Shown here one piece after another: positions 11,444 to 22,635 of a DNA stretch of 64,000 nt. The position numbers and the translations under genes were made by a program. Below the pieces are notes generated by a model, which was given only the letters and a program-made list of their open reading frames with translations, ran no database searches and was not told the origin of the DNA. Each line of letters starts with the position of its first letter. The first letter of the stretch is position 1. Source of the DNA: Straminergon stramineum (taxonomy: Eukaryota > Streptophyta > Bryopsida > Hypnales > Calliergonaceae); NCBI GenBank assembly GCA_963920665.1, contig OY987272.1:4779001-4843000 (forward strand), given 5' to 3'.

Positions 11444-12770
11444 CCCCTAAAGGTCCAAGAATTGATCTTTGGCACTATAGCAATTTTGGACAGCTCACTA
11501 CCAACAAAATTTATATTTTTTTCCTTTGAATTTTTCAAACAACAATACAATATGTGCCCGAGGAGTAGCTTTAAGGCGCAACAATTTTCATAACTTTTGA
11601 CTACATGGTTCAAAAGTTATTGCTTAATATGTAAATTTCATTGATCTTCAAGCAATCCAAAAATTTCTTCAAAAAGTCATTTTTTAAGAAATAAAAATTT
11701 GAAATTGATTTTCTAGATTTACATATGCATGGAAAACTTAGGATCATTCCATTTTGATTAATGAGAGGAAAGTTATGAGGAATATTAGTTCGTAGATAGT
11801 TATGGATTCCCTCCTCTAAAATAAACTTTGAAGTCCTTTATTTAACTCAATTCTCAATAATTTAAAAATAAAATAAAATCATAGGATGGAGATTGTATAT
11901 TAAAACATTCAAACCATTGGTATTGTCATTTTGCAATTCCATAACTAAAGTCTTAACAATTTATCATTTTAAATCATTCTCTACTTCTTTGTACTTATTG
12001 TTTTTTCCTATATGTTGTACGATTCCAAATGATCTGAATTTTTTCAAGCATGTAGCCAACCAGCCTTGAAGAATGAATCCAAAGAACCAACATTTTGAAC
12101 ATTTTTTCACACAAATGTGACCTTGTGAAGTGTAGCTGTCGGTTTTTAGCATGGCCAAGAAAAAGATTTTTGTTAATTCAAACGCTAATATCTTGCAATC
12201 TACATGGTGGAAATTTCTGAAAAAATTTCCACATCTTCTCACACCAACATACTACAAGATCCTACAGTTACATGTCTCTAAAAATGTTTGTTTTTTCTAA
12301 AATTTGGTACTTGTACTAAGGTGCAGGCACACATAACCAATCAAATAAGTAGGTTTGGACATGATCTAGAGTAGTGCAAGGCAAAGCAAATATTTTCAGA
12401 GGTGCAATGATAGAAATGATGAGGATTGCAAAAACTTTGGTAATTTTATCACTTAGACTGAAATTACTATGAATTTTGAAAGCTAAAAGTTGGTTTGGAC
12501 CCATGTCTAATGTCTAGTCTTCCAAAACCACTCACTAAGAATCACTAAGGTGAGGGACATGTGTTATAGCACTTTGGTACCTAGACATGCCATGGCACAC
12601 AAGATGAGGGACATGTGTCATTTTTTGAAAAACAGAAATGAGTCCCAACCTCTCTTTAATTTGAGACACCCTATTGATTGTCGATAAGGCGCTAATTAGG
12701 AATGGGTTCACGTTAGAAATTACAGTTTTGGAGCGTTCTTGGTGAAAATATAATTAAAAACATTTAGGGG
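11444..12770. mobile_element. piggyBac-like element (family A, copy 2), interrupted by a MITE
   Basis: It has ends CCCCTAAAGGTCC and TTTAGGGG, with flanks decayed to TGAA and TTAC. It aligns with copy 1 across most of its length but is about 400 bp longer, because a separate element sits at about 12319-12712. The decayed target sites suggest it is older than copies 1 and 3. Confidence 0.65.
12319..12712. mobile_element. MITE C-related element nested in family A copy 2
   Basis: Family A reads ...GGTACTTGTA then TTAGAAAT... in copy 1, but here about 394 bp separate the two. The inserted part shares internal blocks with MITE C (GATCTAGAGTAGTGCAAGGCAA, AGATAGAAAT-like words, TTGGTTTGGACCCAT, CTTCCA-AAC-ACTCA). 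Its ends (AGGTGCAGGC / GGGTTCACG) are diverged. Confidence 0.5.
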
Positions 12771-12774
12771 TTAC

Positions 12775-14529
12775 GCTTTCTAAAATTTCTTCCGAAAATT
12801 TTCATACCAATTATCTGCAAGATCCTGCACTAATTGAATATGCAAAAGACCCAAATGTTTCAATTTTTTGTTGTTTGTATTGAAAATGGTAGTTTTGAGT
12901 GGTTTTTGACTAAACAATGACCTCACAACTTACTTTGGGGTTTGAAGTGTTACTACTTTAACAATTTTTCTACTATAATCATGCATATAAATTCATCATT
13001 TTTTTGGTTGAAATTGCATTACACTAATAACTAAATAATTTTGCTAAGTATGAAAAAAGGCTAGAATCATCTATAATTTTTCATTCATCCATAAATGTTT
13101 GTTCATCCATAAAATCACCTAGTACTAGAAGTAATTTTCAACCAAATAATGGAAATATTTTAGATAGCTACTTGGCAATTTCACCCAATTTTAACCCCAT
13201 TCTTTAACCCATTTTTTTCAATTGCTGAGGTTCCCAATGCTAAATTGAGGTAAGATTGGTAATTGCTATAATTATAATTTAGGTGTAGTTACCCTAATTT
13301 TACCATCATCATCCAAACAAATGGATATTAATCCCTTTTCAAAAGTGAGCTATGAAATACTAAAATCTTTTGAAAATAGTCATTGTCTACCCACCAAGGG
13401 AACTGTTTTTTCCATAGCTTGTCAATCAACTTCTTTTTTTTTAGGGGGTGGGGTGGGGCTGGACTATGACATGTCACTTGCTTTGACAAGATTGTTCATT
13501 GCTTTTAAATCATTTAATTGGTTTGCTTACAGTAGAGGCAGGAATTGTGTGTTCCAGTGAAGAAACTCAAGGAATTAAAGTTGCCTTCAGTTGCTCCCCA
13601 GACTATTTGTACATCCACAAAGGTAAGGTAAGGTAGACACCTTTCCTCAACCACAAATACTAAGACCTTTTGGGTGAGTAGGGACACACATATGAAACCT
13701 CTTGAAAATACAGTGTAACTACCCCAATGTTCCGGGGGAATCGCCAGTTAGTTCATTGTTAGTTGGAGGAATTGGGGGAAAAATCCGGTTGCACTTTGAA
13801 AACATTAAGAAAAAAATGGTGAAATTAAAAAATAAAAATAAAAATAGAGTAAAAAGTAGAGGGGAAAAAATGGACTTGGTACTTGAAAAAATGGTTCAAT
13901 ATGGGAATTAAAGGAAAAGAGTCAGTAAAACTCAAAAAATACTTCAAACTCTAGTGTACCCATTTGATATGGGTTGCTACAAACAATATTTCTTTCTATT
14001 AGTATTGCAATGAAAGTTAATTCAATGACTCTAGACACGTTTTTATAGGGGGGTTTTGCTATTTTTTTATAATACTTGTTATATGCTTTAGAATAGTAAA
14101 ATATGGAAATTTTAGAAATTAGTTATTAAGGAGTTTCCAAAATAATGAAGCTAGTAAATTCAATTAGTGCAATAGTTTGAATAGTGTGAGTCCCCCTACG
14201 TATAATAGAATGAATTTCAAAATGATTAATCTGTGTAGTTTCTACATTGATTCTACCAAAGTTTCACCAAGCAAAGGGCTGATGGTTTTTTATGCACAAT
14301 TTTTTGCCATTGGGATAAAACTAAAAGATGTCAATTGGCTATATTTTGTAAAAGAAATTTTCATTTATTGAGTCAAATAGGCAAATTATTATTGTTTTTT
14401 AACTCCAATAGCCCAAATTTTACCTAGGTATCACCTACTTTTGATGTAGATATCACCAAGTAACACCCAAGTAGCACATCCATACTTTAAGATAGGATCT
14501 TTATTTGTTACTTTGAGATCTCCTACACC
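12775..14529. other. AT-rich unassigned sequence with a dispersed repeat (family F, copy 1)
   Basis: Bases 13770-13960 contain GGTACTTGAAAAAATGGTTC and CAGTAAAACTCAAAAAAT. These also occur near 55950-56160 and 59020-59245, preceded each time by GAGTAAAAA(G/A)TAGA. The rest is A/T-rich without a recognised gene. Confidence 0.4.
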
Positions 14530-14544
14530 ATGTGTCTCCTAGTC

Positions 14545-14925
14545 GTGTTCTTGGTACTATCAAAAAGCCTTCAAGGAGGAGGAGTGCACTCAATTTATTT
14601 TGTGGCATTTAGACCTACGATGCAAAAGTTGTGGATTTTTGAGTTGTTTTTTAATCTTACATTATGTATCTTTTGGATTGTGGTACAATTGGTCATTATC
14701 TTGGTACTATTGGAAATCTCTTTGCAAAAAGGGATGCACAGACTTTGTTTTGTGGCATTTGGACCTAAGTGTGAAAGTTGTAGATTTAAAAGTATTTTTT
14801 TGGATCTTAAAATATGCTAAATTATGTATCTTTTGGATCATGCATCCCCAATCGTGTTCTCTGTACCATTGGAAAGCTCTTTGTGAAGAGGGGTGCATAG
14901 GCTTTCTTTCATGGTATTTCTACTC
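14545..14925. repeat. Three-copy tandem repeat, period about 150-160 bp
   Basis: The block GGTACTAT..AAA..CCTT/CTTTG..AGG(A)G(T)GCA starts near 14550, 14700 and 14859. Each is followed by TTTTGTGGCATTT and TTATGTATCTTTTGGAT-type words. The units are diverged. The overlapping reading frames are by-products of the repetition and look like no known protein. Confidence 0.6.
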
Positions 14926-16704
14926 AAAGCAAAAAAGATATTGAATTTCAAATTTTTTACGAATTAAAAAATCAAAAAATTACTTTTACTATAATTTTAC
15001 TATATTGTGGCAAGGGCAGAGGGCACACTAGTGAGTATTGAAGAAATAAATGGCTTCTTTTGCAAAATGATAAAAAAAATCATGGAATAGGGCATCTTCA
15101 ATTGGTGTATAGGAGGCAATCTTTTCTTGATCACCCCCCTCCATTCTAACAACCTAGGGTGGGCTATTTTCAATCACTTATGAGATGAGTAAGTGATCAA
15201 GAATGACACATTATGATTGGGCTACAAGACTCTCGATTTTACAATCAACCCTTAGTCAGAAATAGGATGATGTGAGCGCCAAATTACCCACCCTTGGTAA
15301 TTCGCAAACATAACTAGGTTCTAGGTTTGGACTAAGTGACTCCTATCTTTGGGTGCCTAAGCGTGGTCCACTGTGCCTTCTAAGCAATGGATCTTTTTAC
15401 TAAGTGCATGAGTGACCCTAAATTGCAAGATTCGCTTAAACTACTTCCAAAGTTTTGGGCCTATCGGATGGAAGGCCTGCTGGATGATTTGGATGGAACC
15501 TACACCAGGGAAGAACTATCCTAGTAACCCTCTAGTTCATCTCGTGACATTTCTAAAAACGTAAGACTCGACCCTATCCGACCTTCCTAGCCAAAGTTAT
15601 GGGTGGATGAAGTTTGATCGCTACTCAATTCCTCAAACTTCATCCATCTATTACACCTAGTTCCCCAATTCAGAAAGATCCAAAATTTTGAGGGATGGTT
15701 CATAAGAATTTATCCTACTCAGATCTGGAGTTGGACCCTGATCGGGGATTTCTACTGAATTTTCATCCAAGGCTTACCCAAACTTCATCCGTTAATTTCT
15801 CCTAACCTATAATTCGGAATTGACTTTTCTTTTCGGCCCTGGACCCTAATTGGGAGCCTCCTCCTAATTCATTTAAATTTCTTTAAAATTTGGAGTTTAG
15901 CTATTCTTCATCCAACTTGGCCCTAAACTTCATCCGACAATAACTTTCTCAATTTGGGCCCGATTGGGGTGTGCCTTAGGGTTTTGGAAAGCCACGGCCT
16001 TCTTCTTTACGCTGATGTTCTTGGAAATGACTTGACCTACGTTCCTAAGGGTCTGACCTAGGGGTGGGCCTCGGCCCAAGCTACTAAATTCCAATTAGAG
16101 CCCTAGGGAAAGTTTGGAGAGGTTTAACTCATACCTCAAAACTTGAGTCATTGATTGCACCCCCTGGAAGCTCTACCTCCTCCACCACGAACTCCTGCGC
16201 CGTGAGACAACGAACCATTGTTCTAAGCATAAAATAAATTGGTGCAAAGGTTTAATTGTTGATTTTTATCCTATTTCTTTCTTCCTTCTTTTTCTTCCTC
16301 CCACACTCTAAGGTGGCCCAACTACCCTCCTCTCCTACCTACCAAGCCAATCTCAAGGACGTGTCATACCATCCTCCAAGGTTGAGCTACTTCTTATGTC
16401 CTACGCCTTACGTCCCCTACTTACGTATTACACATAATCTCATGATGATCACCTAATTCTAATCTAAGGGCTTAAGTAAGCCTCGAGGATTCCCCCTCCT
16501 ATCTCATCTACTTCCACTCCTAACCTTCAAATTGTCCTCCTCCTTATCACCTTCTCATTCTTTGGTTCGGTTGCTCATTGCCTTGATGGTGGTTTCAAGG
16601 AGATGGGGAATTGGATTCCCCACCCCGACGATTTTCTTAGCGTGGTTGGGTGTGTCGTAGGCCTCCTCTTCTCCTCCCTTAGTCACCGGTCCGTCCTCTC
16701 CTTT

Positions 16705-16822
16705 TCTCTCCCCCTAGGCAACCCTTTTTTCTCCCCCGCCCTCAGTCTTAGACAACTCTTTTTTCTCCCCCACCCTCAATCCTAGACAACTCTTTTTTTT
16801 CCCCCGCCCTTAGTCTTGGACA
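16705..16822. repeat. Tandem repeat, 3 copies of about 36 bp
   Basis: The unit is (G)ACAACTCTTTTTTCTCCCCC + (G/A)CCCT(C/T)A(G/A)TC(T/C)T(A/G), in the order of 16718, 16752 and 16786, ending in GGACAGCCG. It is pyrimidine-rich and lies inside the 4.15 kb insertion. Confidence 0.6.
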
Positions 16823-16835
16823 GCCGTGACCCCAA

Positions 16836-16998
16836 CCCCAATATCGCACCTCAACCTCCAACAATGCCCCTTGTAACCCCAACCTCCAGTATCGCACCCC
16901 GACCCCCAACAACGACCCTTGTAACCCCAGTATCCTGCCCCAACCCCCCAATAACGACCTCCGTAACCCCAACTCCCAATATTGCACCCCGACTCTTG
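16836..16998. repeat. Tandem repeat, about 3.3 copies of about 48 bp
   Basis: The repeated unit is of the type CGCACC(C/T)CAACC-CCAACAA then TG(A)CC(C)CTTGTAACCCCA..CCAGTAT. It is C-rich and has no stop codons in some frames, which creates proline-rich spurious frames on both strands. Confidence 0.6.
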
Positions 16999-17398
16999 AC
17001 TACCGGTAGCCTTTAGTACCGCCGGTACCCAGCCCCGCCTCGCCCAATGTCCGGCTTTGGCCTTCTAGGTATCAAGGTCCTGGTGAATTGGGTGCTAGGC
17101 TAGTCTGGTTTGGGTGCTGAGCTAGTTTGGGCTAGTTGCTAGACTCGCTCTAGTATTGCTAATTTTTTGTGAATTCTAGGGGGGTTGGGGATATGTCATG
17201 CCTATAGATTGTGGGTGTAAGCTAGATTCGTGGGGTGGCATCCTTGCTTAATTTCTCCCTGATTGCTCTCTACCTTTGACTTTGACTTCTACTTCTACTT
17301 TTGGGGGGCCTAAACCTTGGTTTGTTCCCAATGCGTTTTGGGAACTAAACCTTGTGGGGAGAGGGGCCACGTGGTCTCACGGTTCTTCCATGAAGTGG

Positions 17399-17646
17399 TT
17401 TTAACGCACTACTAATACTTTTTACCCCAAGGGAATTGAAAGCTTCGCCGTCATCTCCCTTTTTAACACACCACTAAGACTTTTCACCCCAAGGGGGTTC
17501 AAAGCTTCGCTGTCATCCTCCCTTTTTAACATACTGCTAAGATTTTTCACCCCAAGGGGATTCAAAGCTTTGCCATCTTTCCACTATCTCACACACTACG
17601 AGGACTCTTTTACCCTATGGGGTTCAAAGCTTCGCCGTATGGGCGG
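17399..17646. repeat. Tandem repeat, 4 copies of about 62 bp
   Basis: Each copy holds TTTTAAC(A/G)CAC(T/C)ACTAA, then (T/C)TTTT(A/C)ACCCCAAGGG, then TT(C/G)AAAGCTT(C/T)GCC, at about 17399, 17461, 17523 and 17586. The array is inside the 4.15 kb insertion. Confidence 0.65.
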
Positions 17647-20155
17647 GACCCACTACCCTCACACCCTTGTGTCTCTCAACAAGGAATAACACGTCATTGT
17701 TAGGGACAAGGACAAAAGACAAAGAAGGGGCCTTGGACACTCAAAGGCTAGTGACACGGGTTAGTAACATCAATGATTTGAATTAAACACCCCCCAAGGC
17801 GGCATTGCCAATCATATGGGGGGTTGCTTTAGGGTTAGTACACGACAAAACAAGGAGAGTGACCAAAAGGGTCTCTCAAAGGTAAGCACCCACAACCTCT
17901 AGCAACCTAAAACATTAGCAAAAGCTTTCAAGCTCAAGCTTAGAAGAGTTAGTACTACGCTCAATCAAAAGAAAAGGCAAGGGACCCACAAAGACCTTGC
18001 AAGCTCCAAAAACAACAACAATGGCCAAAAGTGCCCAAAAAACACCGTTGCAAGGCTTGTGGCTAAAATGCCACAATTTCCAACACAAATTGGACCCAAT
18101 GGACCCAATTACACAAAAAGGGGGTGGTGAGAGAAGAGAAGGGGTGCCTTTTATACTCTTTCCCGGGCACCCACCTCCTCTCATTCATCTAAGTGAATCT
18201 TATCTTCTTGAATTTCATCCAAAACTCAAGGCTTTCATCCTATACTGGCCCACTAAGCTAACTTTTGGAGATTAACTCCGAATCGCAAATAGATTGCGCC
18301 ATTGGCTTTAGAAGGCCATTTTTAGCCCAATGAAATTCCCCTCCCCCTTTTCTATCATCAAAATCACAATGAAACCTAGTGTCGACTTAACACCCCAAAT
18401 TGGGAAAAATTCCAACTTTGGGGGTTTGACTTTTCTAGAAAAAATAACTAGCCTAGGCCCCTAAGTAGATATGGGGGAGTGAGAAAAGACCTATCTTAGT
18501 CCCCATTCCACTTTCATATGCTCCCACTTCGTCAGTCAACTCCGCCGTGGACTTTAAATTCCGTTAATTGTCGGGGAATTTCGCAAGTTTGAGTACTTTT
18601 GACTATCGGAATGTCTTGAAACTTATCGGGGTAGCTTATTAACATAAAGGAAGCTATACCAATTTTTAGTGGGAATTTAGCACCACATGGAGAATTTCTA
18701 GGAATTTTCCATTGCAGGTTTGGGTGGTTGACCGTCCGGAAAGACATCTTCTGACTATCAGAAAATTCCGAAACTTTTCATGGAACCTCCCATGGGATAC
18801 CACAATAGATGTATAGGCTCATAGTTTTACCCTACACATTGGCCCATAGGGGACAATTTCCATCCCTTGTTTGATTATTGGTGGCTAGGGAATCTTTCAC
18901 ACTGGGGGGAATCTTGACGAATTGATTTCACTATTGGTTCCCGGGCATAGTTTTAACCCCAAGTCACCTTGTTTGGACGTGAGAATTCTCCATGGTCCCG
19001 TCTTGGTATTTTCAACATCTGCAAGCCAACAATTGGGGGTCCATTATTTTGTTGATGAAATGGGGAAACTGGAATCTATCTCTGGGAACTTACCTATATG
19101 CCTCACCAAGGTTCCCTTAACCAATTCTAGCCTAGAGATGTGCTCTCCATGTGGGGTTTTGAGCCTGCTATGCCCATCACTCGCAATTTGACCAATTTGC
19201 CACGATTAGTTGGGTTCTAACCTATTTACAACTTGTAGTTGGGCCATTTTAGCTATAACATTCTAAAACTAGACCAAATACTATATTGGAATGTGACATT
19301 CCTATTTTGGTTCTACACTCTTTTTAGGGCTTTTTGTATATAAAGATGCATTTAAAATGACAAAATACGAAAAATAAAAATAAAAAAGAGTGAGCCCTTG
19401 GTGACGAATTGGGGGCTCTTTGATGACCTATATCACCAATATGGGAGGAACAAAATCTTTCATTGAAATAATTCATGGTAAGTTTGTTTTGAAAAAAAAT
19501 AATTTGAAAATTTATGAAAACCTTTTTGAAACTTTATTTCTACGCATTGGAAAATTTCCCCACTAAAAGAATACATGTTACTATTTATTTAAGTGGTCTT
19601 AAATGGGTTGCCTCCCTTAGTTGCAGAGTTGCTATCACTGGCAATAGTTCTTCATTATTTTTGGTCTTCAAGCCCACTTCTATAAAAACTTTATGTTGCC
19701 CTATTCTTGGTAGTTGTTCATACATGGAAATGATTTCAAGTAAGTTATTAGGTTACTTACAACTTAAATTAAGGAATCCCAAAACCTGTATTCCTTGGTG
19801 CCAAATCATATTAATATTCCTCATTTCCTCCCAATAAGGTAGATATTCATCCTTTTTTGAAGCTCCCCAGAGAAAAAAAACTAAAAAAAACTGAAATTTT
19901 TGGCAATGCCAATTAATAAAAAGAATAGTGAATGAATGTTATTCTTCCATGGAAAGAGAATAGTGAATGACACGTGTCGACCCATCCTCACTCCTCACCA
20001 TATTTATGTAATCTTGCCAACCTTGAGCCAGATGGAATGGTCCCCAAATATAGTAGAACCATCCATTACCAACCACTTAAGCATTTTGTGCATGATCTGG
20101 AGTAGTAGAAGGCATTGTTAATTTTTTGCCCGAATTTATAGAGAGATAGAAATGG

Positions 20156-20421
20156 AGGACATTAAATCCTCCATTTAAACTCTATCCTATAGGGGTAGAT
20201 TTACCTTGGGGACAACGAAGAAATTTTTTATTTTTTGCACAATATTTTTTTTGCAAATTTTAAATTCATATTTGCAATCAAAGACTTCAAATTAGCCATG
20301 AGAGGTCTAGAACACGCCCTAGACATGGCTCAAAATAGGGGACATTTTTTACTTTTACCCTTGGATAACCCTCAAAATTACCCTGCACGGCCTAGTTTGA
20401 ATGGAGGATTTAACGTCTTGC
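20156..20421. mobile_element. MULE-like MITE, 266 bp, nested in MITE C
   Basis: GATAGAAATGG is present on both sides (20145-20155 and 20422-20432), so the target duplication is 9-11 bp as for Mutator-like elements. The termini AGGACATTAAATCCTCCATT and (inverted) AATGGAGGATTTAACGTCTT form a TIR of about 24 bp with few mismatches. There is no coding capacity. Confidence 0.65.
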
Positions 20422-20530
20422 GATAGAAATGGTGGGTGTTGTCAAATTTTCATAATTTTTTTTCTTAAATTCAAATTGTTATGATTTTTAGGAGCCAAAA
20501 GTTGGTCTACACCATCCTCAACATATAAGG

Positions 20531-21020
20531 TAAAACAACCCATTGTGGTTAGAATTAGGAGTTCATATTCATGCCATTGCTGAAATTTTTTCATTTTTTT
20601 CCCACATAAACACAAGTGTGGGAAACAATGAGAGCATTTGAAATTAATTTTTTTTTTGACAAAGTATGAATTTGCTATGAATTTTTGAAGTGTTCAGCCC
20701 ATCATGGCCCAAAAGAGTCTGTAGACTACCCTAGAACCAACAAAATTTATATCCATCATGCTCATCTTACACATCTAAAGCAATCACAATAATTTCTAAT
20801 GTGAAAGGCCTAAAAAGGTCACTTCCTACAATGAAATTACACTAAAAAGTTAGAAGTTCCTAATGCAGTCACTAATCACTCCATTACTATCAGGTAAGAC
20901 ATTGATTATGGTACAAATTTCATTTAGTAATAAAATCCATGATGGGGTCTGAAACCCCCCCGTAATGGGGGCATTCCATAGGTGTCCATATGGGTCATCT
21001 GACCACAATGGGATGTTTTA
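20531..21020. mobile_element. TIR element of about 490 bp (family D), nested in MITE C
   Basis: It has ends TAAAACAACCCATTGTGGTT at 20531 and (inverted) ACCACAATGGGATGTTTTA at 21002-21020. The flanking sequence rejoins to the MITE C order when it is removed. No target duplication could be read with confidence. Confidence 0.55.
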
Positions 21021-21993
21021 CTTTAGATTCTTCCATCACTGCTCATCTAAAGACTAATTATTTGGCTCTCAAAAGTCAAAACAAAGCACATGTGTTATAA
21101 CAATGATGGCTAGAAGATGGTGGAAAACCAAGAAACTAATGATTACTTATCAGACACTCATCTCTTTGTTAAATTTCCCATTCCTTGTGTATTGACCATG
21201 GGGCCTAGTTGATCATGGACTCATGGGTGGTTCTACCATTAAGTTACTTAAGATATGTGGTAGGATTTTTATTAGTAGATAATGACATGGCAAGTTTGCA
21301 TGTCAGCATGGGTCTGGAATCATGGTGAGGAGGCTCTGTGATTCGTCCATTAACTTAATTAGTTCTATTGATGGTGAGTCACAATGTTTCACATGTAGAA
21401 AATCACATCAACAGTATGTTCATGGGTTGTAAGGGGTATGTTTTGACTTTTGAGTTTTACCAGCTATTTTCATTCAAATAATTCTCATATTGAACTAGGT
21501 TTTTTTCAATGCACTGTACCAAGTAGCCGGTTTCTTTCCTATTTTTTACTCTAAATAGAAATTTTATAGATTTTTTTTACCTATACTTTCTCCTATGTTT
21601 CCAAAATTGCAACCATTTTTTTTCTTAAATTCCATTGGCTTACAATGAATCAATTGTCAACTCTCTCCAAACATTGCCTTATAACATTCTAACGATTGAG
21701 TCATTGAGCGTTCCTCAAAGGACAAAAAGTTGGAAATTGCCTCTAAGGAATTGCACAAAGAAATTATTTATCATCATTAACGAATTTGGAAATTATGCAC
21801 TTTTATTTGGAATTGAAGAATCCAAGTAATTTAGGAGTAGTCACAAAATACAAAAATAATCATTCCAAATTAGAGGGCGAGTTTTCACATTATTCTATCC
21901 CCTTGTGCCTTTCAGTGGAAAAAAAAGACACAAAAGACTCCCCTCCCTTATCATGCCCCTAAGGACTCTTAAAAGATTACCATATAATAAAAC

Positions 21994-22314
21994 TTGCTTG
22001 TGAGCCCCCAACCTAATCTAGTCATACATTTCATCAAATTCACATATTACCATGACAGATTTTCACCAAGTATCATCACATGCGAAGAAAGAAAATATAA
22101 TACTTTGCTAACCAACATCAAAGACCAAGGATGGAATGTAGTAACACTCTTGACAATCATTGCTAGGGTCAAAGGAGCTATACGCTCGAGATACAAAAAA
22201 TTACTACTTGAAGACCAAAATCTAAAAATTAAAATTAGCTCCATAAACAAAACACTCCTAGAAATTATCCAAAATGCAATACTATACCTTATGCATATCA
22301 TCCTCACTAAATGA
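21994..22314 (+). pseudogene. Remnant of the C-terminal part of a LINE-like reverse-transcriptase polyprotein
   Basis: The 106-codon frame reads FTYYHDRFSP, EERKYNTLLTNIKDQGWNV and then ARVKGAIRSRYKKLL, with IIQNAILYLMHIIL near the end. From memory this resembles the region after the reverse-transcriptase core in LINE-type proteins: a conserved KY-PL--I-K-GW-V block, then A---I and a closing helical repeat. A second piece with the later part of this block is at 61709-62035. No catalytic YxDD segment is present, so this is an isolated terminal fragment. Similarity is judged by eye only. Confidence 0.45.
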
Positions 22315-22635
22315 GAAATAGAAAATCACCAACCCTTACCACTTGACCCCCTATAAAATCACATCAAATATACACACTCATATATGTAAATACTAAATAC
22401 TCAAATCTATCTATCCATATAATTTACTGGAATAATGATGATAATAAATAAAAAGGAAGATTATTACAACCCTAGATCAATATTGGGAAGTGCCTACAGC
22501 TTAATAAGATGCTAGTCAATAGGAATCAAACCTAGACCAATATAAATACAACTATCAACCTCATGTATCACTCCTTGCAATATACCCTAATCCCATAGGC
22601 TGACTGACTACCCACTAAATGCATATATCAATATA

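Larger units (their letters stand above)
15271..19421. mobile_element. 4.15 kb insertion of unknown class with 5-bp target duplication
   Basis: GATGA flanks the segment on both sides (15266-15270, 19422-19426) and interrupts a MITE B copy, so this is a defined insertion. It starts TGTGAGCGCCAAATTACC and ends AATTGGGGGCTCTTT. The termini are imperfect inverted repeats (GAGCGCCAAATT..CACC against GAGCCCCCAATT..CACC). A 5-bp duplication would suit an LTR retrotransposon derivative, but I see no LTR pair, no primer-binding site and no gag-pol motifs, and the 3' end is not CA. The interior is GC-richer than its surroundings and carries three separate tandem arrays. Confidence 0.6.
15109..19619. 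mobile_element. MITE family B, copy 2, split by a 4.15 kb insertion
   Basis: The left part is 15109-15270 (AGGAGGCAATCTTTTCTTGATC end; TCAGAAATAGGATGA at the break). The right part is 19422-19619 (GATGACCTATATC... to the inverted end TTAAATGGGTTGCCTCCCTT). Read across the break they reconstitute the order of the other family B copies (GAAATAGGA..., ...TATGACCAATATGGG...). The insertion is annotated separately. Confidence 0.7.
20051..21238. mobile_element. MITE family C, copy 1, carrying two nested insertions
   Basis: The ends TAGTAGAACCATCCATTACC and (inverted) ATGGGTGGTTCTACCA match copies at 47381-47780 and 63510-63895. The body aligns with the 400-bp copy at 47381 once two inserts (20156-20421 and about 20531-21020) are removed, leaving roughly 420 bp. 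It is non-coding. Confidence 0.65.

Noticed and set aside
16748..17016. Gly/Trp- and Pro/Thr-rich frames on both strands
   Set aside because: They arise from the 36-bp and 48-bp tandem repeats in the 4.15 kb insertion.
16705..17646. CRISPR-like array
   Set aside because: The repeats are contiguous and diverged with no unique spacers, and the window is a plant nuclear genome.
15271..19421. LTR retrotransposon call for the 4.15 kb insertion
   Set aside because: The 5-bp duplication and TG start fit, but there is no LTR pair, the 3' end is not CA and no gag-pol motifs were found. Left unclassified.
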